A stretch of DNA of 64,000 bases, from assembly GCF_902806685.2 (NCBI RefSeq), contig NC_048553.1, positions 9,779,099-9,843,098 on the forward strand. The letters are read 5' to 3'. The notes under the pieces are model-generated. The model had not been told where the DNA came from, did no database searches, and saw nothing but the letters and a program-made list of their open reading frames with translations. The position numbers and the translations under genes are program-made. Of the stretch, positions 20,703-32,199 are shown one piece after another; the first letter of the stretch is position 1, and every line of letters starts with the position of its first letter. Source of the DNA: Maniola hyperantus. Lineage: Eukaryota; Arthropoda; Insecta; Lepidoptera; Nymphalidae.

Positions 20703-21749
20703 GTAATAGTTGGTTTGTAATGGTTGGTTAATGGGAACAGTTTATTTGTCTGCGCTTAAACTTGCTTGACGGCTCTAGGCTCTAGTGTAACTATAATCAT
20801 GCAAAAAATTACATCAATCCGTAGTTCCGTTTCGCATTTATAATATTATGGTTAGGTATATTCCGTAAATGCATCAACTTAATTTTACCAGAACATCTCT
20901 ACACAATGTCCGATACAAAACTATAGTGCATACCTAGACTTGTTAGATACCAAACCATCGCACTTACATCCGCGCTTATTTACAGTAGGTACGCTGCAGA
21001 AAATAATGTACATCAACCATTGGAATGAGATTTCGGTTTTGTAGAGCGTTGTTTCTGTCACTCATACCTATGTGACGTTTTGTCAGTCTTAACGACAGAG
21101 GCGATGCCCTACAAAACCGCTACCTCTTTCTAAAGGTCGATGTACATTATTTTCTGCCGCGTAGGTACTGTATATTAGTGTTGAGTTTACTGGACGTCTA
21201 AAAAGTTGAATATTTTCTTTTCTTTATACTTATAGAGCATTATCCAAGAGCTATTAAACAACTTATATATTGTAAGTCGTAATTAAAATAAAATTAATGG
21301 CAACACTTATTGCCATTGCCATCTTGACAAAGTCTTGACAAGTATTTATAATCGCTGTTGTTTTAAATGAGGGTTTATATTAAAAGCAGAATAAATGAAA
21401 AAGGTTTTATATCTGATTTTTAATAGAAGAATAAAAACTTTTGATTTTTAATAGATTATTGGAATGTCATCTGAACATAGAGATAGCATATGCATCTGAA
21501 TAAGATAAAACCTTACAGGATAAAATATGGTAAAAATTGGGTTAAAAGGAATTTAAATACCTACAAATTAAGTAACAACTTCAAGACTTGTATTTCATTT
21601 GTATTTGCAGTTTTTTTCCAGTTTCTAGTTTATCGTTAGTTAATCACAAGCTTCCTCTCTGATTATCTCGTGTGTTTTGGCTCTATCAAAATATGAGAGC
21701 CTTGCTCCGGATTGGTTGCATATTGCCTTTCTAGAAGAAAGAGGTAGTT
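20703..21749. repeat. 1.05-kb direct tandem duplication, copy 1
   Basis: Starts GTAATAGTTGGTTTGTAATG and ends CTAGAAGAAAGAGGTAGTT. It repeats 1,061 bp later. Reading the two copies side by side I found only two substitutions (in ACAATGTCCG and GATGCCCTAC). It contains a Helitron-like fragment and a complete foldback MITE, but no gene. Confidence 0.9.
20990..21163. mobile_element. foldback MITE (GCAGAAAATAATGTACATC) in duplication copy 1
   Basis: Left GTACGCTGCAGAAAATAATG and right CATTATTTTCTGCCGCGTA arms, with the core GTCACTCATACCTATGTGAC. Its twin is at 22051-22224. Confidence 0.85.
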
Positions 21750-21763
21750 GGTAGAGGTAGGTA

Positions 21764-22810
21764 GTAATAGTTGGTTTGTAATGGTTGGTTAATGGGAACA
21801 GTTTATTTGTCTGCGCTTAAACTTGCTTGACGGCTCTAGGCTCTAGTGTAACTATAATCATGCAAAAAATTACATCAATCCGTAGTTCCGTTTCGCATTT
21901 ATAATATTATGGTTAGGTATATTCCGTAAATGCATCAACTTAATTTTACCAGAACATCTCTACACAATTTCCGATACAAAACTATAGTGCATACCTAGAC
22001 TTGTTAGATACCAAACCATCGCACTTACATCCGCGCTTATTTACAGTAGGTACGCTGCAGAAAATAATGTACATCAACCATTGGAATGAGATTTCGGTTT
22101 TGTAGAGCGTTGTTTCTGTCACTCATACCTATGTGACGTTTTGTCAGTCTTAACGACAGAGGCGATGCTCTACAAAACCGCTACCTCTTTCTAAAGGTCG
22201 ATGTACATTATTTTCTGCCGCGTAGGTACTGTATATTAGTGTTGAGTTTACTGGACGTCTAAAAAGTTGAATATTTTCTTTTCTTTATACTTATAGAGCA
22301 TTATCCAAGAGCTATTAAACAACTTATATATTGTAAGTCGTAATTAAAATAAAATTAATGGCAACACTTATTGCCATTGCCATCTTGACAAAGTCTTGAC
22401 AAGTATTTATAATCGCTGTTGTTTTAAATGAGGGTTTATATTAAAAGCAGAATAAATGAAAAAGGTTTTATATCTGATTTTTAATAGAAGAATAAAAACT
22501 TTTGATTTTTAATAGATTATTGGAATGTCATCTGAACATAGAGATAGCATATGCATCTGAATAAGATAAAACCTTACAGGATAAAATATGGTAAAAATTG
22601 GGTTAAAAGGAATTTAAATACCTACAAATTAAGTAACAACTTCAAGACTTGTATTTCATTTGTATTTGCAGTTTTTTTCCAGTTTCTAGTTTATCGTTAG
22701 TTAATCACAAGCTTCCTCTCTGATTATCTCGTGTGTTTTGGCTCTATCAAAATATGAGAGCCTTGCTCCGGATTGGTTGCATATTGCCTTTCTAGAAGAA
22801 AGAGGTAGTT
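21764..22810. repeat. 1.05-kb direct tandem duplication, copy 2
   Basis: Same limits as copy 1, separated from it by 14 bp (GGTAGAGGTAGGTA), which itself echoes the end of the unit. The near identity means either a very recent duplication or an assembly artefact. Confidence 0.9.
22051..22224. mobile_element. foldback MITE in duplication copy 2
   Basis: Carries GATGCTCTAC where copy 1 has GATGCCCTAC; the T form matches other family members (ACGCTCTACAAA), so copy 1 holds the new mutation. Confidence 0.85.
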
Positions 22811-23352
22811 ACCAACTATCCGTAATTAATAGGGATCTTGGTTCCATTGTCAAATCGGAACTGTTTACGTGCATAACAACTACTTAAACTATAATCACAG
22901 ACTAGTACATCATGCTAAATACTGAAAAAGATCTTTTATAGACAATGCTAATGCCAATGGCATGTAAAGGACCATTGTTTAGTAGGTAAGTATCTTAGCT
23001 GTGCTCGTTTGCTACTCTTTGTGCGCATGCGCGTGATTCGTGCATTTGCAGTTGCAAATGTCACTTGTCAGAGTCTCTGACTCACGAGTTGGGCACACAA
23101 CTCTTAAGTGTTTTTACTTGATAATATTAATGCATCAATCTTGTATATACTACCAACCAAAGAGTATGTAACCACTACGTTACTTTCATAATCTCAAAAT
23201 ATAAAAATATTAATATCTTTTTTTTGGTGGATCCTGAAATGAAAAATCTTGGTGATTATGTTTAAGTAATGGACCCCCTGTGGTATTATCATTTTTACCT
23301 ACATAGACGCATTCAAGGTAAAATTTTGTTTGAAGCTCGCCTTTGTTCTTTC
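22811..23352. other. no gene seen
   Basis: Unassigned. There is a small palindromic patch GCATTTGCAGTTGCAAATG near 23042 and no coding signal. Confidence 0.45.
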
Positions 23353-23430
23353 AGCCTGATCTATCCAGTAGTTTTAGCTGTGCGTTGATAGATCAGTCAG
23401 TCAGTCACCTTTTCCTTTTATATATTTAGA
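23353..23430 (-). mobile_element. Helitron-like Lep1-type fragment, GACT subtype
   Basis: Only the 5'-terminal third is left: GATCTATCCAGTAGTTTTAG, TGCGTTGATAGATCAGTCAG, CCTTTTCCTTTTATATATTT. Confidence 0.75.
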
Positions 23431-23747
23431 CTAACGTGTTAGCAAAACAATGTTTTGTTCGTGCCATGGCGCAGGATTTGGCTTTAAGGGTCCTTTTTAT
23501 TCTGGAGATACGGAACCCTAAAAGTTTGCCTACGCCGCCGGTAACGTTCAAAGCCTAGTTGTGACAACGTATTGGACGCGCATCTGCTTCAACTTGAGGC
23601 CATAAAGATTTATCATCATACTTTAATGAATACAAATCTTTTGTTCATTTTGTGAATAGGTCTCCCCGCCTGAAGTGCTTTACCTTAAAACATCGTCGTT
23701 TCAACTATCTGTAGACGAATGATTTGAGCTGTTTAGTGACACAATCA

Positions 23748-23900
23748 TCAGTACCCTTATTATAAATGCGAAGGTGTGTTTGTTGGTTTGTCCTTCAATC
23801 ACGTCGCAACGGTGCAACGGATTGACGTGATTTTTTGCATGGGTATAAATAAAGACCTGGAGACCTACTTTTTATCCCGGAAAATCAAAGATTTCCCGTA
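23748..23900 (+). mobile_element. Helitron-like element, TCAGTACCC subtype, 3'-truncated
   Basis: Canonical start TCAGTACCCTTATTATAAAT. Similarity ends at ATCAAAGATTTCCCGTAGT, before the hairpin. Confidence 0.8.
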
Positions 23901-24098
23901 GTAAAAAGGCAGTTGCAAGAAATCAAGATCAAAGGTTTCTGAGAAATTTTCTTGGGTCGACTTCCTCTTACTGCACGGTAATTAATCATTACATGAGAAT
24001 ATGGGAGGTTTCAAAAAATTAATCATACTTTTATGTACCTACTCGAAAATTACCTTGTTGAAATTAATGTGGTATTTATCGATGGTTGCACACCTAGT

Positions 24099-24499
24099 CA
24101 CTAACAGATGGGCCTCATAAGAAAGCTCAGTCACTCAGCGGGCGATGGAGATAGTTATGCTTGCAGTTTCTTTACGTGATCAAATCAGAAATGAGGAGAT
24201 CCGTAGGAGAACTAGAGTAACCGACATAGCTCAACGGATTGCGAAGCTGAAGTGGCAATGGGCAGGCACATAGTTCGTAAAACCGATAGACGTTGGGATC
24301 TCAAGGTGCTGGAATGGCGACCTCGCACCCGAAGACGCAGCGTTGGAAGACCCCCCACTAGGTGGACGGACGACATCAGACGAGTCGCAGGGAACCGCTG
24401 GATTCAGGCGGCGCATGACCATGGCGTGTGGAAGTCCCTAGAAGAGACCTATGTCCAGCAGTGGACGTCTATCGGTTGATGATGATGATGATGATGATA
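24099..24499 (+). pseudogene. RTE-clade LINE, C-terminal fragment with 3' tail
   Basis: Encodes the end of the RTE polyprotein, best read from 24252 to the stop at 24477-24479. Motifs include KVLEWRPRTRRRSVGRPPTR, WTDDIRRVAGNRWIQAAHD and YVQQWTSIG. Upstream, 24099-24250 reads CTCAG(T)CACTCAGCGGGCGAT and IAKLKWQWAG-type codons with a frameshift. It ends in a (GAT)n tract, the simple-repeat 3' tail usual for RTE elements. Fragments of the same family are at 5832, 35921, 36340 and 41341. Confidence 0.88.
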
Positions 24500-24821
24500 A
24501 TGATGCACACCTAGTCTGCGCCTGCGAGTGCGTGTACCTACTTGAGTTACTTTAATTGAGCATGACTATCGTAAGAGTAGGTAGGTAAGACGTCGGGTCA
24601 CAGTGAATGATAAGTGATAACCGTACGATAATGTCCGGGACTGGTTTAATTATTATAATTGCTACTTGTTTATTTACCTGTTTGTCAAACACAAGGTCAA
24701 AGGCTACTTCATCGATAAAACCATCATAATAACTACTAACTACATTTACATGGTATCTAGGTACTATGATGATGAGGTTACAGGTAATTGTAAAAAATAT
24801 ACATCCATAAGTTGATCAGAG

Positions 24822-24914
24822 GTTATTTAGGTATTAAGTCGGTAGGTCTACTCGGCTATTTATTAATTCGGTAGGTCTACTCGGTTATTTATTAAGTCGG
24901 TAGGTCTACTCGTA
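24822..24914. repeat. three-copy ~30-bp minisatellite
   Basis: The unit AAGTCGGTAGGTCTACTCGG followed by (T/C)TATTTATT is repeated three times with few changes. Confidence 0.85.
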
Positions 24915-24941
24915 GGTTCCAACTTCCATTACAGATTTTTA

Positions 24942-25600
24942 TGCCCGGTTTCTGAGTACTTTTATCGACGGTTTATCTATTCGATGTCCGATATTTCGAG
25001 GCAGTGCGTTTCTGAACAACGCAATGCAAGATAAACTCCGTTCAAACTTAACTGGCCAATGTGGGCCGTTTATCTATTCCATAAAGTTAACTTGACGTTT
25101 CATCTGTCAGTAGGTAGTTCATGTTTTGCGTATTTTTAGATTAAAAATTATTTTAATCGTAAGTTGTTCGTTACTTTGCAAAAACAGTTTACCCACTTAT
25201 TTGGCATAGAAATAAATACTATAATTAATAAAACTAGTGTTGGTGGCAAAATAAAATAATATTATGCATATTTCAATCTCGTTTCCTGTAACAGACCCAT
25301 TTAGTGACAGACTGGGGCCGATTCTCTTGTACACAATCTCTAAACTAAACTAAATTAACAGGTCTAAATCTAGTGCTATCCTTTTCCGCTAGCAACATTA
25401 TGAAAGAGATAGCAATAGATTTAGACGTGCCATTTTAGTTTAGTTTAGAGATTGTGTACAAAGGAATTAGCCCCAATATTGAACTGGTTATCGGTATCAG
25501 TTTTTGTTGTATTCAGAAACGCATGGACAGTTAAACGACGTTTAACTTTATCGAATTAACAGCTAATGAGAACATAACTGACAAGTTCACAAACCGGGCA
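24942..25600. mobile_element. TIR element with TTA target duplication (PIF/Harbinger-like MITE)
   Basis: The terminal inverted repeats are TGCCCGGTTT (24942-24951) and AAACCGGGCA (25591-25600), each flanked by TTA in direct orientation. A 3-bp TTA duplication is the hallmark of PIF/Harbinger elements. The inside has sub-terminal echoes (GCGTTTCTGAA against TTCAGAAACGC). There is no transposase frame; it is nonautonomous. A different MITE is nested at 25314-25474. Confidence 0.65.
25314..25474. mobile_element. GGGGCCGATTCT MITE nested in a PIF-like element
   Basis: Complete copy: the left arm from GGGGCCGATTCTCTTGTACA and the right arm to GTACAAAGGAATTAGCCCC. It is very similar to 4361-4520, and its position inside 24942-25600 makes it the younger insertion. 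Confidence 0.85.
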
Positions 25601-26185
25601 TTAGTGATGGAGTAGAGGTTATTTTAAAGTATTTCGCACAAGTCACAAAAGTAACAGCCAGCCTACATAATTTTTTGTTATGCAATATGAATGGAATGAC
25701 ATGTAGTGTCTATGTCGATTTTTGGCCAAAGCCGAAGCTGATCAATTGCCACAACCTTCGACCGAAGCCGGGGGTTTAGTAACCCTAAAAATTCCGATCA
25801 AGATATTATAATAAAATAAATCTTAGGCTTCGGCCAAAACTTCGGCTCATTTTGGCCGACGCTGAAGGTTTGGTCGTAGGTGGTGGAGGCCATAGGTTAC
25901 GTTGGACACTAATCATATCTATTAATTATTTATCATCATCAGTACAATAATGATTATTTTTAACGTTTCTTTAACGAAAATCATCGCAAGCTGGCTATGT
26001 ATATTATACGTTGCTGGGAGTCGCAGTCAAGCTTTATGAAAGTTTAATGAGAGGGTTCCGCAAGCGCGCACGCCCTTTGTTCATGGTAAAGGTTAAACTT
26101 AATATAAAACAGTAGGTACCCACCTACATTAGAAGTGGAATGCTTCTTTTCAGACTTAAGTATAAGTGTAAACAATAAATATGTA

Positions 26186-26583
26186 TAACTGGCCAAGTGC
26201 GAGTCAGACTCGCACACCGAGGGTTTCTTACTACAGTCGTATTTTTTTGACATTTAGCACAATAAATCAAAAAACACTATGCATAAAAATACATAAAAAT
26301 CTGTTTTACAATGTACAGAAAAAACCCTTTCATATTCATATATACCACTTGGTATATATCTTACTTTGAAAATCGAAAATACTAGTTATTTGTTCATGAA
26401 CACATTTTAATTTTTTTTCGTGATGTAACCACAAATTCATGGTTACTTACCAAATTTCATGATTCTAGGTCAACGGGAAGTACCCTATAGGTTTTGTTGA
26501 CAGACACGACAACATACAGACAGACAGACAACAAAGTGATCCTAAAAGTGTACCTTTTTCCTTTTTAGGTATGGAACCCTAAT
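26186..26583 (+). mobile_element. GGCCAAGTGCGAGTC SINE, near-complete
   Basis: A box region ACTGGCCAAGTGCGAGTCAG, then CACACCGAGGGTTTCTTAC. The whole body is present to the CAGACAGACAACAAAGTGAT and GGAACCCTAATAA end. Confidence 0.85.
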
Positions 26584-26639
26584 AACTACATGTGACTACA
26601 ATGAGCTGAAATCCATATTTCAGCTCATTTATTAGCATT

Positions 26640-26841
26640 AGTATGGACTAATATTATAAAATGTGAAAGTGTGTCTGTCTAGAAGCTTTTCAAGGCCCAT
26701 CTGTTTAACCGATTTTGACGAAATATAGTACTAAGATAGCTTGCATCTCAAAGGACACTTGGGCTACTTTTTATCTCAGAAAGCAAAGAATTTCCACAGG
26801 TTTTACAAAGACCTAAATCCACATCATGGGCATCATCGAGT
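26640..26841 (+). mobile_element. Helitron-like element, TCCATACTA subtype, decayed end
   Basis: Begins AGTATGGACTAATATTATAA, with CTTTTCAAGGCCCATCTGTT, AACCGATTTTGACGAAAT and CTACTTTTTATCTCAGAAAG. The hairpin end is reduced to CACATCATGGGCATCATCGA. Confidence 0.7.
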
Positions 26842-27386
26842 AATCAATAAATTAACCTTTAAAGTTGAAAAACCTTACAAAACGTTAATATTAGTAATAG
26901 CATGACTAAAATCTATCCGATTTAGAAAATACAAGGTTACAATATTTCCTCTATTGCTATAAGAATACCATAATTCAGCTTATCAAAACAATAGATTTTG
27001 TAGTTCAATATGGAGACCTACTTATGTGATAATCATAATATTTGTGGGTATCATTATACATCTTCACGTCATTTAGTTTCACAAGTCAATTAGGTTACTA
27101 CAAGTATGTGTTAAGCCATTAACAACAATCGTGATAGCATTAATCACAAATATAATCAAGTAATCACAAGTTTGGTGTTAAAGGTTCATGGTAAGATATG
27201 CTGCAGTCTAATCAAGAAGAGGAATGGCAATTTAAAATATCCACATTAACTAACTACCTATTCATTTGCATACTGCACCAAACTAGAATGCTAAATAGCT
27301 TGGTAATGACAATAATCAATCACTAACTAGTTATTAGAATAAATTGAAGGTCATGATATATTCGATACAAAGATCAACATCTATTC

Positions 27387-27555
27387 ATCATCATAACCAA
27401 CCCTATGGGTCTCCTCTCAGAATGAGATGGGTTTAGCCCATTAGTTTGCCACGCTGGGCCAGTGCAGATTAACAGACTTCACACACCTTTGAAAACATTA
27501 TGGAGAACTCTCAAGGATGCAGGTTTCCTATCAATGTTTTCCTTCACTGTTAAAG
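27387..27555 (-). mobile_element. Metulj-like SINE, tail half
   Basis: CATCATCATAACCAACCC, GGGTCTCCTCTCAGAATGAG, AACATTATGGAGAACTCTCA and TTTTCCTTCACTGTTAAAG. The tRNA-derived head is missing. Confidence 0.75.
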
Positions 27556-28539
27556 TTATATATATTAATTGCTGCAAAATTAGAGGGAAGGAAGCTGAGG
27601 GCAAACATATTCTAGTGATACTGTTGATTGGGTGACAAAATCCTACAAGCAAGCAGCATTTTTGAATGATTATAGCCAGATTTATGATCTTGGTAGACTC
27701 GAAGATGAGTTTTAAATTATAAGAGCTGACACAGATCTTTTAGTAGGGTACAGTGACGTTTGAGCGAAGCCCACCCTCACAAACAAAAAATAAATAAATA
27801 AATAAAAGTTTATTCAGCTCACAAAACAAGAAAACACAAAAAAAAAGCAAAACATACAAACCAAATGTTACAAATTAAAAAAATTAAAACTAGGTAAGCT
27901 TAAAACTACGAGCTCGACAGTACTAAAAAGAAAAATTATGTCTTGTTTGAGCTGAAAAGGCTACTGCCTCAGCATGAAATGACTTTAGAATACAAGAACT
28001 AACATGTATAAATGCATGGTCAATGTCAATGGGTATCTTAGCAAACAAGACAAGTAGAAACAAAATCTATACACTATCAACAGCAATATTCCTGCTCGAA
28101 AATGTTTAATCTTACTTAACACTAACTTTTTATAGAAATAATACGTAAAAAAACAAGTAGATAGACGAAATCATCACAAAATCGATTTTCTCGACAAACC
28201 CAAATGTAAACAAACTAATCTATGACACAAAGAGTGATAAGAGAATGAGTATAAAAATTTAATGCGGGTGATCAATGAAGATTCTTTGAATATTGTAAAA
28301 CGTAAACAAAAACATGAACCACTAGTTTGGACTTCGTAAAATACTAATGTACGTAGGTATCTACAATGCATTGTAAATGAGACGCCACTACGTTCTTTTT
28401 TAAATTTCTTTGCTAAATACCATCGCTATAGTAAAAATATCGATAAAATAATATCAAATAGCTTTTAGCAGGCGTGATGGACAAAACACAATATGAATTT
28501 TTTTAGAAACACCACGTTGCGAGTCATCAGTCAACTTAC
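27556..28539. other. no gene seen; (AAAT)n run
   Basis: Has an (AAAT)n/A-rich tract at about 27785-27850 followed by TTTATTCAGCTCACAAAAC. This resembles the reverse complement of a retroposed 3' end, but the source is not identifiable. Confidence 0.35.
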
Positions 28540-28553
28540 CGTTTTACGACCAT
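28540..28553 (-). CDS. candidate first coding exon, 5' splice site
   Basis: On the minus strand TATCATGGTCGTAAAACG is followed by the perfect donor GTAAGTT. That gives a start codon in good context and five codons (MVVKR, the last split by the intron). The 150 bp upstream could be 5' leader. No downstream exon was identified, so this is a splice-signal prediction only. Confidence 0.25.
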
Positions 28554-29307
28554 GATAGAATCCGTCTGCTCTGTTGTGGACCCTATGATTCGAACTATAA
28601 TTTACAAACGACACTGACAATATTGGAAACACCATGAATTATATAAAAAAAACACTATCAATTCAATTCACACATCGCTACAAAGCGATAAATACACTAC
28701 TCTCCATTATACCACTAACTCCGTAAAAATCGCACTTCACTTTATGGGACATGAATTATTATGTCGGGACTTCGATTGCGTTTTACTACTTATGGACTTC
28801 AATAAAGAAATGGTTGTGAATGGAACAATACACTGAAATGAGATGTTGGAAAGATTCCTCGTAAACACAAACTACAATACTACAATTATTTTGATTTTGT
28901 TGTACAGCGCCGCACTACTTTGTGGAATATAAACTGAAGCTAGCTTCACGTACATACGAAATTCGAACACAACCACAGACCAGTGTTTCTACTTACGATT
29001 TTAGTATTACCCTAATTTTGTAGGAATTCGCCTTACACTAACGGAACGGGTAACATTGTCACAGTAGCGGGGGTTTTTAAGATGTCACTAAACAAGTTTA
29101 GCGTAGATGCAGTACATTTTGTAAAATTAGGTTATTAAATAATAATTTGCAATACAAAAGAAGAGATATATAAAGCCCTAGATGTATTTTTAAATTATTG
29201 AACTTCTGTGCTTTGAAAAAGAAACCATACAGTTTTGATAACTTTGGGAATGGAACATTTTAGGAAAATATGATTTTTCCCTATTATAACAGGTATTATT
29301 TTTGTCG

Positions 29308-29341
29308 AACAAAGAACAATGATACATCATTGTTCTTTGTT
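29308..29341. repeat. perfect 16-bp hairpin
   Basis: AACAAAGAACAATGAT and its exact complement are separated by the dinucleotide AC. It lies three bases from a second perfect hairpin with the same AC loop. Confidence 0.9.
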
Positions 29342-29344
29342 AGA

Positions 29345-29396
29345 AAAAATAGAGACTTTTCCTAATACTACAGTATTAGGAAAAGTCTCTATTTTT
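29345..29396. repeat. perfect 25-bp hairpin
   Basis: Arms at 29345-29369 and 29372-29396 are exact complements (AAAAATAGAGACTTTTCCTA continuing ATACT). The loop is AC. No TIR family or flanking duplication is apparent. Confidence 0.9.
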
Positions 29397-31106
29397 ATTT
29401 ATCTGTACTTATAATAAAACTGTAACTGGATGATTTCTGTACATTTGATATGTTTTGAAAATTGTAATCGGAGGAAACATTATTATCGATGTAGACCCCA
29501 AAACAATTTTTTTGGGAATTTTCGTCTGTCTGTACCCGCGTCATGCTAAAACTATTGAACGGATTTAAATGAAAGGCACAAAGATAGTTGACACTCCGGA
29601 TTAACATAATGAAAAAATTATTAGAAATTCGGAATCAGAAAATTAAAACATACTTTTAAATGAATATTTATCTAATTTTAAGAAAAATTTGTAAAACACA
29701 CTATTCAGTGAAAAAAGCTCACATACTTTGAAATGCTGTACATTCATATCTCATGTTTTTACTTCTTTTGTTGAATGCATAAACACTATTAAATATATTT
29801 TAAAATTAGTTTTAGCAGGTTATAATTTTTATGCCATTATTTCCACGCCGTCGACTCACAATGTTAGACGCATTTACAATGTTACCCATGCTGACCGTAG
29901 TCATTTTCCCCTAAAACAGGGCGAAATCCCTAAAAGTGGAAACACTGCCACAGACGAAGAAGTGAACTTATAATACATACCATAGAGTTTTGAGCAAAGC
30001 GAAGTTCGTACGAATCTTGTGCTGCCAGTATTAAAAAATTTTAAGGGCCTATCCACATAAAAATATAATTTTATCATCATCACCATGATTATCATGCCCA
30101 TTGTATGGCGGATTGTAGATGTAAATAAACCACTGTAACACCTTTATTGTACCTGCAATCGTACAAATAAATGTAAAAAATAAATTTTTATTTGTATGAA
30201 ATCTTTACTCTCTTTGAATATTGAGCAAAAGGTTTCCGAACGTTACTTGATTTCGATTTTCGACTTCCGGTTTATTTGGCCCTATTTGGCGCTAATCAAA
30301 ATAGCGCAATCATGAAATAGACCAAGTGATTTAAAAGTTAAAATCATTTATTTATTTCATGTAGGTTAACTTGTGTATCAAGATCTTAGTATCGGTTTAG
30401 AAAGCAGCTTCCACTGAGAAGAGCCGGAAAAAACTAAAGTTGAAAATGGTTTAAAATTAAGTCATAATAAGTATTACCTATAAGTAGATGATTTTAGCAA
30501 ATTTTAGAGCACTATCAAAGAATTTCTTTAAATTTTCATTGTCAAAACTCGAAAAAAAAAAACTGATTTGAACTCACCTTTTTAGAAATCTTTTTCTCCG
30601 AAGCTCCGTCACCAAGCTCCAAGAAGAAATGTACGAGGGAATTGTGCCACATTTATAACGCAAATATATTTCTAATCTTAATAATTGTATCAACTTGTCC
30701 CCCTTTATGCTTTTTTTATTTCTATCTTGAGAGGTGCACATAAAACCCATATCAAATATATTATATAGTTCTAATTAGAATATATTAATTTGATGATAAT
30801 AAATTAATAAAGAAATAATACTATATACGACTAGAATGTTTCATCACGAAATCAGCGTACAACTCACAAAGTCACGACGTTTCCAATGTTTATAAACTTA
30901 TAGGTAGTACATTTGGCGTGGAGTTGGGTGCTTGTTGGGTCATTACTTCGTACACGGGCCGCGAACGTGTCGCGACAAGTCCAGGCCCGCGTTCTCATAG
31001 TGATGTTCTTTTTTGTAGAGTGGATGTGTGATTCATGACTTCACAGTTCACTATATTTAATTCAAAAGCAATTAATAAACGTCATTGTTCTAGCGTCAAT
31101 TCATAT
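29397..31106. other. no gene established
   Basis: A+T-rich. Near 29510-29600 a (GTCTGTCTGTAC)-type segment with CTAAAACTATTGAACGGATT resembles the generic 5' part of several lepidopteran repeats. A minus-strand GTGAGT donor at about 30576 follows an open stretch (HNSLVHFFLELGDGASEKK), but without further support I do not call it an exon. Nothing else is recognised. Confidence 0.35.
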
Positions 31107-31443
31107 TTATATTATAACTGTGATAGTGTATGTATGTTTGTTTGTTACCTTTTCACGATCCATCCGTTAAAACAATTTTTACATTTGGTGACTTGGTATC
31201 CCGATTCCCGTGGGACAGACATTATAATATTTTTGTTCCGGAAATCCAGATCCACGGATCCACCTAAATCAACGTGAATGAAAGCGCGGACATCATCTGT
31301 TTTGTACCTACAGAGATAGCTCAAGTTGATCTCGGAGACGGAGACGAATATATTATAGGCTACCTAAGTAGTATATCCCGGAATATCGAAGAGTTCCCAC
31401 GGGATTTTTAACAACGTGAATCCACGCGAACGAAGTCAAGTAT
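31107..31443 (+). mobile_element. Helitron-like elements, two partial copies joined
   Basis: The first part (TATGTTTGTTTGTTACCTTT, TTCACGATCCATCCGTTAAA, GATCCACGGATCC) leads to a degraded hairpin end near 31297. A second partial copy follows, with GAGATAGCTCAAGTTGATCT, CCCGGAATATCGAAGAGTTC and CCACGCGAACGAAGTC. Confidence 0.55.
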
Positions 31444-31573
31444 GATTAATGTATCCTGAACATAAGATGACTTTTAATATAGGTATATTTTACTAAAATA
31501 CGAAAATTGTAGATATAGGACAACTCACAAGCTATAGGTCTAATTTTTTTTATTTATGAGAGACCTATAGTCC

Positions 31574-31713
31574 TATAGTACGCGACAGGTCGAGATAACA
31601 ATCCGGGAGGAAACGACCCGCACATCCGCACAACACTTGCACTAACCCGGTGCGGGCGAGCGACGTGCGGGTGTGCGGGGCGTCCCCCAGCCTCATGCCC
31701 CAATCCCCATACT
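31574..31713. mobile_element. GC-rich GCGACAGGT MITE, right end lost
   Basis: Left end TATAGTACGCGACAGGTCGA; interior GTGCGGGCGAGCGACGTGCG and GGGGCGTCCCCCAGCCTCAT. The right inverted repeat stops after CCCCAATCCCCAT. Confidence 0.7.
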
Positions 31714-31753
31714 CTTTACTCATTATTATAATTTTATAAGAACTTGCCCACAT

Positions 31754-31967
31754 CACACGAGTAGATATATAGACCAGAGGGCTTCATACTAGCGGCTGGC
31801 TGTAGGTTCACTCAATCATAGCGCAGCTCACGCATACCACGACGTGTCACGGACGCTCCGTTTGCCGCTTTTGCCATCCAACTGGGCGCAAACGGAGCGT
31901 CCGTGACACGTCGTGGTGTGCGTGAGCTAGTGTGAAGCTTCCCCTGGTCTATAATATCTACTCGTGT
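31754..31967. mobile_element. foldback MITE, CACACGAGTAG family, copy 1
   Basis: About 214 bp. The termini CACACGAGTAGATAT and ATATCTACTCGTGT are inverted. A long internal palindrome is formed by ACCACGACGTGTCACGGACG with CGTCCGTGACACGTCGTGGT. A one-sided segment (AGCGGCTGGCTGTAGGTTCA) breaks the symmetry. Direct repeats GCCCACAT at 31746-31753 and 31968-31975 are the target duplication; an 8-bp duplication and CA..TG-type ends would suit a hAT- or P-like source. Confidence 0.9.
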
Positions 31968-32199
31968 GCCCACATCAAGTAATTACTTACACAACATGCT
32001 GAAATTATTCGATAAGGGCGAAGGAAATTCCATTTGGTGGCAGGTTCGAACGAGGTCCATCCCGATAATAATGGCGCGTTCACACCAATTTTGCGTAGGC
32101 CGTGTCCATACTACTTTAAAATAAATTGAAAATTGCATACCTATGCATACCTTGCATGACTTAATCTTTACGCCACGAATTCGAATGGTTATGAACATT

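Noticed and set aside
30541..30680. Minus-strand open stretch (HNSLVHFFLELGDGASEKK) before a GTGAGT donor
   Set aside because: No acceptor, no homologue recognised and high A+T around it. Too little to call an exon.
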